Program-made: the position numbers and the translations under genes | Part shown: positions 29,091 through 38,428 of the stretch, piece after piece | Layout of the letters: each line of letters starts with the position of its first letter | Position numbering within the stretch: the stretch's first letter is position 1 | NCBI GenBank assembly: GCA_022769665.1 | Contig: JALEIR010000079.1 | Location: 48,066-112,065 of the forward strand | Direction of reading: 5' to 3' | DNA: 64,000 bases | DNA from: Lachnospiraceae bacterium | GTDB lineage: Bacteria; Bacillota; Clostridia; Lachnospirales; Lachnospiraceae | The notes under the pieces: model-generated | Told to the model about the DNA's origin: nothing | What the model saw: the letters and a program-made list of their open reading frames with translations, nothing else | Databases searched by the model: none

Positions 29091-30092
29091 ATGTGGAACT
29101 TCTTACTTGCATTTATACCGAGAGCAATTGTACAAGGAATTCCTCTTCTGTACGGCTGTACCGGAGAAATCGTTACAGAGAAATCCGGTAACCTGAATTT
29201 GGGAATTCCCGGTGTCATGTATGTTGGCGCCATCAGCGGTGTCATCGGTTCCTTCTTCTATGAGAAATCTGTATCCGGTACTTCGGCCATGAATCCGTTT
29301 CTGGCCGTACTGATTCCCATGGTATGCTGTTTGTTGGGATCCCTTTTGATGGGACTGCTGTATTGTTTTCTGACAGTTACTCTGCGGGCAAATCAGAATG
29401 TAACCGGTCTTGCCATGACTACCTTCGGCGTAGGCTTTGGTAACTTCTTTGGCGGTTCTTTGATTAAACTGGTTGCCAGCGATGTACCTTCCATTGCACT
29501 AACCTCAACCAGCAGTTATTTCAGCAAAGCGCTCCCTTTCGCGGGAAAGCTGGGCTGGTTTGGAAAGTTGTTTTTATCCTACGGTTTTTTGGCATACCTG
29601 GGTGTTATCATTGCCCTGGTGGTTTCCTATGTTCTGAATCATACCCGTGCAGGCTTACATTTAAGGGCTGTGGGGGAAGGCCCCAGCACCGCTGACGCAG
29701 CCGGAATCAATGTGACGAAATATAAGTATACCGCCACCTGCGTTGGATGTATGATTGCCGGTTTGGGCGGCCTGTATTATGTAATGGATTATGCCTGCGG
29801 TGTATGGTCCAACGATGCTTTCGGTGACAGAGGATGGCTTGCGATTGCCTTGGTTATTTTCACCATCTGGAGACCCAATATTGGTGTTCTGGCATCCTTC
29901 CTGTTCGGCGGACTTTATATTTTGTATCTCTATATTCCTACCGGTATGGACCATATGGAGTTCCAGGAATTGTACAAAATGATTCCCTATGTGGTTACCC
30001 TGGTCGTTCTTGTAGCTACCAGCATACGCAGCAAGCGGGAGAATCAGCCCCCGGCAAGCCTCGGACTGGCATATTTCAGAGAAGAGCGGTAA
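29091..30092 (+). CDS. ABC transporter permease (nucleoside/BMP type)
   Basis: IPLLYGCTGEIVTEKSGNLNLGIPGVMYVGAI...GDRGWLAIALVIF. Confidence 0.93.
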   Translation: MWNFLLAFIPRAIVQGIPLLYGCTGEIVTEKSGNLNLGIPGVMYVGAISGVIGSFFYEKSVSGTSAMNPFLAVLIPMVCCLLGSLLMGLLYCFLTVTLRANQNVTGLAMTTFGVGFGNFFGGSLIKLVASDVPSIALTSTSSYFSKALPFAGKLGWFGKLFLSYGFLAYLGVIIALVVSYVLNHTRAGLHLRAVGEGPSTADAAGINVTKYKYTATCVGCMIAGLGGLYYVMDYACGVWSNDAFGDRGWLAIALVIFTIWRPNIGVLASFLFGGLYILYLYIPTGMDHMEFQELYKMIPYVVTLVVLVATSIRSKRENQPPASLGLAYFREER

Positions 30093-30132
30093 GCACACTT
30101 TCCACCGTAAATCACTTTCATTTCATTGCGCA

Positions 30133-30158
30133 AAAAGGGCCGCTTATGTGGCCCTTTT
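30133..30158. terminator. Terminator at end of nucleoside transporter operon
   Basis: AAAAGGGCC gcttatgt GGCCCTTTT. Confidence 0.75.
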
Positions 30159-30303
30159 ACATATCAATATGTAATAGGCGTCCGGTATAAATAACTCAGG
30201 ATACGAAGTTACATATTGCTCACACGTTATTTTTAGGGTAACTACTTCGTTAGCAGATAGAATAGGCAAGGTGTCGTTAACAATGTCAGAGACAACGCCT
30301 TCT

Positions 30304-30624
30304 TCAGATGATTCGAATCAATACCATGTATACAGCTGTTCCGGCAACAATACTGATAAATGTACTGTGCTTCCACTTATAGCTGGCAGCTACCACCAGT
30401 ACCGCAATCAATCCCGGAATACCGTTTCCCACAAAATCATTCTTAACACTCCGCAGACAATACACAATCAGGACCGCCATAATCGCGGAGGGCAGTATTG
30501 CCCCGAGACGGCTCAACCATTCCGGCATTTTTCGTTTCCCGTGAAAAAGTAAAAAGGGCAATGCGCGAAGTCCGAAGGTTATCAGTGCAGATACAAAAAC
30601 TGCAAACAAAATATATACTGTCAT
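30304..30624 (-). CDS. azlD: AzlD family branched-chain amino acid export protein
   Basis: Small polytopic LITFGLRALPFLLF...MPEWLSRLGAILPSAIMAVLIVYCL; 4-bp overlap with azlC. Confidence 0.88.
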   Translation of the reverse strand: MTVYILFAVFVSALITFGLRALPFLLFHGKRKMPEWLSRLGAILPSAIMAVLIVYCLRSVKNDFVGNGIPGLIAVLVVAASYKWKHSTFISIVAGTAVYMVLIRII

Positions 30625-31318
30625 TTCTCTTTTGCCGCCTTCCGTATTTTTTCACTGTTGTAAAGGACCAGAAGCGCTGAAACTCCAATCAGGGCCGGCA
30701 GCATGAATCGGCTCTCCCCAAAAACGAACAGACAAATAAGTCCCATGACAATTCCCGCCAAAGCAGGGAAATGGGTATCCGCCTTTTCCCACTGTTCTAT
30801 AAAAATAATGACAAACAGGGCTGTCATACAAAAATCGATGCCGTCCATGGAAACCGGAATCAACTGCCCCAGGACACTGCCTGCTACGGCGCCAATCACC
30901 CAATAGCTCTTGGAAAGAATCGCAACACGAAACATAACCTGTTGCTTCTCTTTCTCCGGAAGCTCCAACGTACAATTGACCGCATAGGTCTCATCTGTCA
31001 TGGTATGCATCATATAAAGCTTGCGCCGTCCCATTTTACTGAACTCATCCACAAATGTCAGGCTGTAAAAGGTCTGTCTGCTGTTCATAAAGAATGCAGT
31101 CAACGCAATGGTCAGTATCGATGCTCCGGCTGACATCAAGGTTGTCAGTACGAACTGAAATGCTCCTGTATAGACTGTCACACTAATCAGCAGGGAATCA
31201 TACCACGGAAACCCCGCCTCATTCATCAAAAGCCGTATGCCATTCCCACAAACAGATAACTGCACATAATGGGGACAGATTTTACAAACGCGTATCGAAA
31301 TATTTCTTTTTTGCTCAT
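30621..31318 (-). pseudogene. azlC: AzlC family branched-chain amino acid exporter, frameshifted near its N-terminus
   Basis: MSKKEIFRYAFVKSVPIMCSYLFVGMAYGF ends at TGA 31226-31228; homologous continuation LMNEAGFPWYDSLLISVTVYTGAFQF is in another frame; one extra T at the run (plus AAAA 31228-31231) would restore the frame. Confidence 0.8.
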
Positions 31319-31328
31319 CTGTTTCTTT

Positions 31329-32024
31329 TCAATGCACATATCGTGCATTGTATTCCTCATTGATTTCTTTAATCTCTTTCTTACCATCAATATAATTCTG
31401 GTAGATATCCCATGGAGTTCCTCCACCCAACCAGCAGGAAGAACAATTCTCGCATCCCCCACCGCCGCAATCCAAAGCTTTCCTTACAATCTCTTCTCGT
31501 TCTTCTTTGGTTGTATCCTTGATCAAAAGGCTCTTCATTTTTCGGTTCCTTTCCATGTAAACAGACGTTAGTCCTGCATCATCCGTCAGATACTCAGGCA
31601 TCGGCTTACGCTCAAATCCCAATCTCTCATACAAAGCGATTGCCTTCCCGTTATCCGGATTGGGGTCTACCCATACCTTTTCCGCGCCGTTCCGAAAAGC
31701 CTCCTCCATTGCATAGGAAAGAGCCTTGGTTGCAATGCCTTTTCCTCTCGCAAATGAGAACAACTTGATATCCATCGCTGCACTGTTTCCATGCTGGCAA
31801 TCGATTTCATAAAATGTTTCGCCACAATAAAGGTCTTCTTCAAAGATAGAATAATGATTCACCATTGGCCTTGCTGACGATATCCACCGGAACCAATGAT
31901 TCATCTCCTCATCTGTCTTGTGTAATCCATCCGGAAATCCCACAAACTTCATAACATCTCCGTCTGCCCACAATTCTTTCACATTGGATAAATCATTTAT
32001 CGTTGTTTCTCTTATTGTAATCAT
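31329..32024 (-). CDS. GNAT N-acetyltransferase fused to a C-terminal Cys-rich small domain
   Basis: MITIRETTINDLSNVKELW...RGKGIATKALSYAMEEAFRNGAEKVWVDPNPDNGKAIALYERLGF then in-frame MKSLLIKDTTKEEREEIVRKALDCGGGGCENCSSCWLGGGTPWDIYQNYIDGKKEIKEINEEYNARYVH. Confidence 0.85.
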   Translation of the reverse strand: MITIRETTINDLSNVKELWADGDVMKFVGFPDGLHKTDEEMNHWFRWISSARPMVNHYSIFEEDLYCGETFYEIDCQHGNSAAMDIKLFSFARGKGIATKALSYAMEEAFRNGAEKVWVDPNPDNGKAIALYERLGFERKPMPEYLTDDAGLTSVYMERNRKMKSLLIKDTTKEEREEIVRKALDCGGGGCENCSSCWLGGGTPWDIYQNYIDGKKEIKEINEEYNARYVH

Positions 32025-32168
32025 TTCATCAAATTCTCCTTCCTGACAACTCATATATCAGGGCAAATATCTTAAGTACCGGATGAAAGTCTTTTTTGAT
32101 TATAACATATCCTTCTTGATAATGTTAAGAAATATATGTAACAGGCAAGTCGGTTATGTAGACAGTTT

Positions 32169-32954
32169 CTATAGAAAATACTGTGTTACTATTCGTTCAG
32201 CTTCATTAATACTGAAAGGATGCTCCTGTGTCTCATAAGACAAAATTAGACTAACGGACGGAATAATCCCATTCTCACAATAGATTTTGAATTTTTTACA
32301 AGCATGGTTGATATATTCAGCATTATCCATCATACCAAAATGTTCCCAGTAAAAGAATTCTCCCGTCTTAGGATGTCTTATAGTGAAATCGGGATACAGA
32401 ATAGTACCTTCCAGTACAATTTTTTCCTCATATCGAAACGGTATACCTTCTGCAAACAGGACGCGATCAATCATTGCTTCTGATTTGGACCGAAGCATTT
32501 TCCCCTGGGTTCCTTTTATCAACAATTTTTCGGGATAATTTTGGCATCGTTCATAATCGGCATTCCTCCACTCCTCCAGTTCTTTACTTCTTGAAGCGAA
32601 TTCACCCGCAAGCAATCGCTCATATTCCGGATGTAACAATATTTGTTCTGCTCGGTCCGCTTCTGTCGATGCGGCAACACAAACATATGCTTCACAAGCC
32701 TCCAACTCGCATTGTAAATCCTTATGTTTTGATTCATAGTACTTTTTCAGTGCCAATTTTTCAGCAAGCTCCAGCTCTTTCCGCGCAAGATATTGAGATT
32801 TACCTTGATTGCTTAAATACCATTTGTAGCGAGTCTCATTTTTGGCACAAATTAAATCTCCTTCCGGAAGTTGCCTCTGAAGTGATTCGAGTTCCATCAA
32901 TTCTTCCTTAATCCTGTTAATTCTAGCTTTCACAATATCATAATTCTGAAACAT
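32169..32954 (-). CDS. Uncharacterised protein: N-terminal coiled coil, C-terminal predicted PD-(D/E)XK-like nuclease fold
   Basis: SKSEAMIDRVLFAEGIPFRYEEKIVLEGTILYPDFTIRHPKTGEFFYWEHFGMMDNAEY: E...PDF...xEH pattern. Confidence 0.65.
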   Translation of the reverse strand: MFQNYDIVKARINRIKEELMELESLQRQLPEGDLICAKNETRYKWYLSNQGKSQYLARKELELAEKLALKKYYESKHKDLQCELEACEAYVCVAASTEADRAEQILLHPEYERLLAGEFASRSKELEEWRNADYERCQNYPEKLLIKGTQGKMLRSKSEAMIDRVLFAEGIPFRYEEKIVLEGTILYPDFTIRHPKTGEFFYWEHFGMMDNAEYINHACKKFKIYCENGIIPSVSLILSYETQEHPFSINEAERIVTQYFL

Positions 32955-32986
32955 ATCCTTACTACTCCCTTCTTTTACTTTATGCA

Positions 32987-33118
32987 GGGTATCGCTCGCT
33001 CTTCTTGCCCTCTCATACCCCGCTCGCCTTCCACGGCGGGGTATCGCTCGCTCTTCTTGCCCTCCCATACCCCGCCTCTTCTCTCCCACGGGGTATGGTT
33101 TGCTTAGGGGCGGGGTAT
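32987..33118. repeat. Tandem palindromic/direct repeat cluster
   Basis: 37-bp unit GGGTATCGCTCGCTCTTCTTGCCCTCYCATACCCCGC at 32987-33023 and 33039-33075 (52-bp offset), plus further GGGGTATGG / CCATACCCC segments to 33118. Confidence 0.9.
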
Positions 33119-33125
33119 GGCAGTT

Positions 33126-34220
33126 CTATTTGGACCATACATACCCCCTAAGTCTCACATCGTCATTCTTTGTCTCAACTATAACTGCGCCACATTGATC
33201 AGTCCGATAAGCACTCGTTCCAACTGCTTCCAACCTTTCCAGTGTCTCCTCATGTGGATGTCCGTATGTATTATTTTCACCGCAGGAAATTATCGCTACC
33301 TTGGGCTGAATTTGTTCCAGAAACTCCGAAGAAGTAGAATTTCTGGAACCATGGTGTGCCACCTTCAGAATTGTCACATCGGAAATGTCTCTCTCCGCCA
33401 AAGCCTCCGTCAAGGCTTTCTCCCCCTCCCCTTCCACATCTCCGGTGAGTAACAGACGAAAGGAACCAAAGTCTGTAAAAACGCACAGCGAATAAGCATT
33501 CGCGTTATCGGACGAATAGTCTCTTTCGGGATGAAGACAGAGAAACTTCGCATTGCCGCTTTCCCAGCTCTCTCCGGCAGCAAGGTATGCCAACCGGATT
33601 TGTTTATATGTGCCGGCATCCACATTGTCTGCTACTCCATCTATTGTACTTCTTCTGTTCTCGCCTGCCTTTTCTTCTGATTTATTATCATCTCTTCCGT
33701 CTGTTGATTCAGTTTTATTGTCACTTGCCGCAGTTATCAGTTCCCCAAACTGTTCAAGTTTTGCTCCGTTTTCTACCGCAGGTAAAACCAGTTGTTTCAC
33801 TTCTATGTAATTTTTCTCTGCAAACTCCAGCAATTCCAAAATTCCGTTCATATGATCCGTATCCGGATGAGAGACAAAAACAGCGTCCAGCTCGGAAATC
33901 CCGTAGTATTTCAGGCAGGGCAGAAGAACATATTTGCCCACGCTGCTTCGGCTGCTGCTCCCGCAGTCAAAAAGATATGTGTCACCGGACGCTGCCTGCA
34001 CAAGGCAACAGTCTCCCTGTCCCACATCCAAAAATATGACCCTGTCCCGGGATGCAGGTCGAACCGCCAGAATCAATATTGCAGTAATAAGAGCTATGTA
34101 CTTTATATTCCTTTTTAATCGGGCGAAGATTAACTTGTGAACAATCTGTCTTCTCCTTCTCTGTTCACCTCCATTGACTGCATTAATTGTGTTTTCTTTT
34201 ATTATGAGATCTTTCCACAT
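33126..34220 (-). CDS. ComEC/Rec2-type metallo-beta-lactamase fold protein (separate C-terminal module of ComEC)
   Basis: VIFLDVGQGDCCLVQAASGDTYLFDCGSS...AVFVSHPDTDHMNGI...KVAHHGSRNSTSSEFLEQIQPKVAIISCGENNTYGHPHEETLERL; start GGGAGGGAAAAATG. Confidence 0.9.
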   Translation of the reverse strand: MWKDLIIKENTINAVNGGEQRRRRQIVHKLIFARLKRNIKYIALITAILILAVRPASRDRVIFLDVGQGDCCLVQAASGDTYLFDCGSSSRSSVGKYVLLPCLKYYGISELDAVFVSHPDTDHMNGILELLEFAEKNYIEVKQLVLPAVENGAKLEQFGELITAASDNKTESTDGRDDNKSEEKAGENRRSTIDGVADNVDAGTYKQIRLAYLAAGESWESGNAKFLCLHPERDYSSDNANAYSLCVFTDFGSFRLLLTGDVEGEGEKALTEALAERDISDVTILKVAHHGSRNSTSSEFLEQIQPKVAIISCGENNTYGHPHEETLERLEAVGTSAYRTDQCGAVIVETKNDDVRLRGYVWSK

Positions 34221-34320
34221 TTTTCCCTCCCTCTCCCCTTTGTTCATTTTCAACCTTTCTCCACTCCTTCGGGAGTCTCCGCTTCAACCCACTTCTCTTT
34301 TTCGCCCTGTTTCTTTTGGT

Positions 34321-34370
34321 CCTGTTTCCTTTCGCCCTTCTTCCTTTCACCCTTCTTCCTTTCGCCTTTC
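34321..34370. repeat. Low-complexity purine/pyrimidine 15-bp repeat (CCTTTCRCCCTTCTT)
   Basis: cctttcgcccttctt cctttcacccttctt cctttcgcctttctc between the two comEC ORFs. Confidence 0.8.
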
Positions 34371-34381
34371 TCTTCTTGTTT

Positions 34382-35860
34382 TCATCTCACTCCGTTTCTT
34401 CTTGCCCTTCTTTTTTCTGCTTCTTTTCGTTTCTCCAGTTCCCTTCTTCTCTCCTCACACAATACTATCCCGGTCAATATTCCGTAGTACAATACCACCT
34501 GCCACACATGAGGCCGCCCCGGATTCCATGTATGGAAGGGTAATTTGTCAAAAAACGTGCACAGGAATTCATAGCCTTGCAGAATAAAACTGTCAACCTT
34601 GGAAGCAAAACCCATTCCCGGAATCAGGCTTAAGAACCCTGCTGCCAAAAGAGGCTTCATCAACGGAAGTATCAAAAGATTTAAGAAAACAGAATACACC
34701 GGAATCTCATAATAATTCCAAAGCTGTATCGGTAGTGTGACGAGTGTGATGGACAGACTTGCCATGTATGATTCCTGCAGTTCCCCCGCAAATTTTCTCA
34801 TCCAGATTTTCCATTGTTTTTCCCCATAATACCGCGCTCCAACCTTCTTCCTCTCCCTGCCGGCCAGTGCCGGATAAACCGAACCGATTCCCAGCACAGA
34901 AGAAAAAGACAACAAGAAGCCGGCGTTTTGAAGATAATAAGGATTTTTTATTACCATAGCCGCAGCCAGGATTCCCAGTGCTGTCAGCATATCATAACTC
35001 CGCCCCAGGATTTCCGCTCCCATCCTCAGCAGATACATACCGATTGCCCGGCACGCTGAAACCGAAAAACCTGCCAGCATACCGTAAAACAGCAAGATAG
35101 CACTTCCTCCTATTGCTGCAGGAATAATGGGTAATCCTATTTTTCTTAACAGCTTGTATAAACCCATGCCGATAATCGTAATATGAAGCGAAGAAATACT
35201 CAAAATATGCAGGATTCCGTTTCTCTTATACAAATTCTTTATATCTGCTTCGAGCTCTGACTTGTCTCCTAAAAGCAAAGCGCACATTACCCCCGCCTGT
35301 TCTGCCGGTAAAATGCGATTCAGTCTTGCACGAAGGTACTGCTTCAGCCGGTAAGCCGCCTCCCGCACATACCAACGCTTACCGTCCTTTGCTAATATCT
35401 CCGCCTTTCGCAGTCTTCCTCCCACACCAAGAGAGCGGTAATAGACGGCTGAGTCAAATTCACCGGGATTTCCCGCAGAAGAAAAAGGCGCAAAGGTCCC
35501 CCTTACGACAACATTGCTTCCCAGCGTGATCGTGTCGACATCCTCCGAAAGTTCACAAATCAGTTTTTGTTGAAACCGAATGCTTTGTTCAATTGAATTA
35601 CTTTGTTCAAATGGAATAATTTGTTCCGAATTACCTGAATTTTGAAATAGATTTTCCGAAAAATAAAAGGTTACTGATTGTAACCGGATTTCTTGTTCGT
35701 CCTTAAAGCATACCTGCCCTGTAGCATACAATATCATACCCGGATTTGGCTGTTGTGCTGAAAAGTCTGCAGCAGGGGAACTGTCCCACCCGCCTGCTGC
35801 CAGCTTCATCCAGGCTATCACTACCAGGAGCAGAGTCACCGCAAACAGCGGTCTTCTCAT
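34382..35860 (-). CDS. comEC: ComEC/Rec2 competence channel membrane module (N-terminal OB + Competence domain only)
   Basis: CALLLGDKSELEADIKNLYKRNGILHILSISSLHITIIGMGLYKLLRKIG; ends before any MBL domain; SD GGAGG before ATG 35860. Confidence 0.9.
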   Translation of the reverse strand: MRRPLFAVTLLLVVIAWMKLAAGGWDSSPAADFSAQQPNPGMILYATGQVCFKDEQEIRLQSVTFYFSENLFQNSGNSEQIIPFEQSNSIEQSIRFQQKLICELSEDVDTITLGSNVVVRGTFAPFSSAGNPGEFDSAVYYRSLGVGGRLRKAEILAKDGKRWYVREAAYRLKQYLRARLNRILPAEQAGVMCALLLGDKSELEADIKNLYKRNGILHILSISSLHITIIGMGLYKLLRKIGLPIIPAAIGGSAILLFYGMLAGFSVSACRAIGMYLLRMGAEILGRSYDMLTALGILAAAMVIKNPYYLQNAGFLLSFSSVLGIGSVYPALAGRERKKVGARYYGEKQWKIWMRKFAGELQESYMASLSITLVTLPIQLWNYYEIPVYSVFLNLLILPLMKPLLAAGFLSLIPGMGFASKVDSFILQGYEFLCTFFDKLPFHTWNPGRPHVWQVVLYYGILTGIVLCEERRRELEKRKEAEKRRARRNGVR

Positions 35861-35994
35861 ATATACCTCCAATCCATATAAACATTCATCATTACATTCC
35901 TTTGAATAACAAAAGATCATGTCATACCCAAAGGGCCGAAATGCTTGTCAAACCATATTTAATGTCATAGCACCAATCATGCAAAAACTTATCT

Positions 35995-36903
35995 TTACAT
36001 ATCCCTCGTCGTCACAATATCCAGATTTCTCTCAAAAGTCGTCGATGTAAACGAAGACGGTACTTCACCGTTGATCAGAATCTGAACCTTGTTGATACTG
36101 CTCAATTCTACCAATGAATTGACAATGGAATAAATAGAAACATCCGTAGAAACATTTCCCTGAACCGTTAGGAAATTTTCATCCAGGTTCACATAGCAGA
36201 TGCCGTCCTTCGTCATAACACTTATAATCTTTGTTGCAGGGTTGATACTGGGATACAAGCCCTCTATCGTTGGTCCTGCAATCAACTCCTCCACCACAAA
36301 CCGCTCCAGCGGAGTATTTGTGGAATAATGCTTCTCCCTGTATGCCGCAATCAGATTGGTTCCGTCTTCGCTGGCAAAATACAGCTTTACCCTAACTTGT
36401 TCATAGGTATTAATTTCATTGCCGTCGTTATTGATAAACTGCTCGGCATTCATCCAGCCTACGAGGCTTCCCATACTGTCATACAGCTGATTTCCCTCTA
36501 CCGTAATTCCAACATAGGTCACATTGTCCAGCTGGGTCAACGTACGCACGATTGCTGCGCGCACCAGAATCTCCGTTATGTCAGGGAGTTCCAGATAAGC
36601 TGCATCCACATCCAGCTGTACCTTTCCTTCCTCACATCGCACACCCAAAAGCTGAAACCCCATGGTAAGAGGAGCCTTGTATTCCAGTTTTTCGGGATTG
36701 GTGGAAAGGCACTGAATCAGTTCGTCCAACTGCTCCGCCGGTTCCGTACACTCCATGGCATGGGAATGTACTTCCACCTTCGTTTCCGAATTACTGACAT
36801 AATAAACCTGTAAAATATTCTCTTCGTCATCCTTTTGTTCCCCGCAAGCCGCAAGCATCAATCCAAAGAGAATCGCCAACAGGAATCCAACTGTTTTTCT
36901 CAT
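35995..36903 (-). CDS. GerMN-domain lipoprotein (GerM-like, two repeats)
   Basis: Lipobox MLAACGEQ; two GerMN-like segments incl. VKLYFASEDGTNLIAAYREKHYSTNTPLERFVVEELIAGPTIEGLYPSINPATKII. Confidence 0.88.
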   Translation of the reverse strand: MRKTVGFLLAILFGLMLAACGEQKDDEENILQVYYVSNSETKVEVHSHAMECTEPAEQLDELIQCLSTNPEKLEYKAPLTMGFQLLGVRCEEGKVQLDVDAAYLELPDITEILVRAAIVRTLTQLDNVTYVGITVEGNQLYDSMGSLVGWMNAEQFINNDGNEINTYEQVRVKLYFASEDGTNLIAAYREKHYSTNTPLERFVVEELIAGPTIEGLYPSINPATKIISVMTKDGICYVNLDENFLTVQGNVSTDVSIYSIVNSLVELSSINKVQILINGEVPSSFTSTTFERNLDIVTTRDM

Positions 36904-38414
36904 TGCAATTCCTCCCGCTTCTGAACTGATTGACCGTTATTACCGGCAATATAAGTCAGGGGAATTCTCACCGTAAAACTGGTGCCTTCACCCTCCACGC
37001 TGGTCACGGTTATAGAGCCACGGTGCATCAACACGGCATTTTTCGTAATAGCCAGTCCGAGCCCTGTTCCGCCGATTTCTCTGGAATGAGACTTGTCCAC
37101 ACGGAAAAATCTCTCATAAATATGGGGCAGAGATTCCTCCGGAATACCCATGCCTGAGTCACTGACACAAAAGGTAAAATACTGATGGTCCGCGTCCAGT
37201 TCCACCTTAACCCACCCGTGTTCCTTGTTATATTTAATAGCATTTTCCACCAGATTGGTCATAATCAGTGTCATCTTTACTTCATCCACCTCAGCAACCA
37301 CGGGACGCATGCTCTCAAAGACTACCTCCACATCCTTCTTTCGGGCAATGGGCCGCAGTCTCTTTAAGATAAGCTCTGTCAGGTCATTAATATTCAAGGA
37401 TACAATGTTCAGCTCCTGAACCTTCTTGTCCATCTTCACAAGTGCCAGCAAATCTGTAATAATCTGATTTTCACGATCAATTTCCGACACAATATCTTCC
37501 ATGAATTCCCTATACAGCTCCGCCGGAGCGTTATCCTGCGCCAGCAGTGAATCAGCCAGTACCTTGATGGAAGTCATGGGAGTTTTCAGCTCATGGGACA
37601 CATTTGCCACAAACTCCTGTCTGGAATCATCTAATGCTTTCATTCGACGCAACACCTGATTAAAGGCATCCACAATATGCACTGTCTCCACATAGTCCGG
37701 TACGGAAATCGCCTCATCACTGTAGCCCGCTTTCACTTCATTGATTGCCTCCGTAACTCTGTTAAACGGGCGAATCAGTACGCGGGAAAGAATGATTGCC
37801 AGCGCAACAATGCCAACCAGCATCAGATATTCCAGAATCATTGCCTTACGACTCAGCACCTCCATGGTACTGACAATGGCATCATTGGAAATACTGGTCA
37901 GCATTACACCTACAATCGTGCTGGAACCGTCCTCAGAGCCATTGTTGTTTACAATGGGAGTAGTCATCTCTATGTAGCCATGATCCTTGTCATAATGGGA
38001 CATGCTCTCTCCCCGCAGACATCGAATCACTTCCTCGGATATAATTGTCTTCCCCTCACTGATTCCGTAAGTATCCTTGACCACCTTTAGCGCAGAATTA
38101 ATCACCATAACCCTGCCTTCGTAGAGATTGGAAATCATCTCAAGCTCCGCGTTGATAACCGCCCTGGACTGCTCATCTGCTTTATCCGTATTAAAGTAAT
38201 TATTGCTGACCAGATGATTGCCCACAATCAGGAGCTGGTTCTGAACCGTTGCCACACGCTGTTCCACACTCCGCTCCTCATAGTTCGTGAGAATACCGTA
38301 TCGCATCAGCACACCGGGGATAACGCCCACTGCCAGTATAATGATAAAAATGCGCGCCTGCAGGCTGCGCAGAGAGATAAAATTCTTCAGTTCTCCCCAA
38401 ATTTTTGCCAACAT
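36900..38414 (-). CDS. Sensor histidine kinase (HAMP, HisKA, HATPase; WalK-like)
   Basis: EFVANVSHELKTPMTSIKVLADSLL, NLVENAIKYN, GGTGLGLAITKNAV; ATGA overlap with GerMN gene. Confidence 0.95.
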   Translation of the reverse strand: MLAKIWGELKNFISLRSLQARIFIIILAVGVIPGVLMRYGILTNYEERSVEQRVATVQNQLLIVGNHLVSNNYFNTDKADEQSRAVINAELEMISNLYEGRVMVINSALKVVKDTYGISEGKTIISEEVIRCLRGESMSHYDKDHGYIEMTTPIVNNNGSEDGSSTIVGVMLTSISNDAIVSTMEVLSRKAMILEYLMLVGIVALAIILSRVLIRPFNRVTEAINEVKAGYSDEAISVPDYVETVHIVDAFNQVLRRMKALDDSRQEFVANVSHELKTPMTSIKVLADSLLAQDNAPAELYREFMEDIVSEIDRENQIITDLLALVKMDKKVQELNIVSLNINDLTELILKRLRPIARKKDVEVVFESMRPVVAEVDEVKMTLIMTNLVENAIKYNKEHGWVKVELDADHQYFTFCVSDSGMGIPEESLPHIYERFFRVDKSHSREIGGTGLGLAITKNAVLMHRGSITVTSVEGEGTSFTVRIPLTYIAGNNGQSVQKREELQ

Positions 38415-38428
38415 TTTATGATTTCCTT

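Noticed and set aside
31268-31285. Third copy of the ATGGGGACAG REP-like core in azlC
   Set aside because: Only the left half matches (atggggacagatt), no palindrome, and it encodes the conserved SVPIMC segment
32987-33118. CRISPR array
   Set aside because: Only two long units plus fragments, units themselves palindromic, no regular spacers, no cas genes
34382-34384. Selenocysteine or programmed readthrough at the comEC-N TGA
   Set aside because: No recognisable SECIS-like hairpin, and readthrough ends after 43 low-complexity codons without joining the MBL frame
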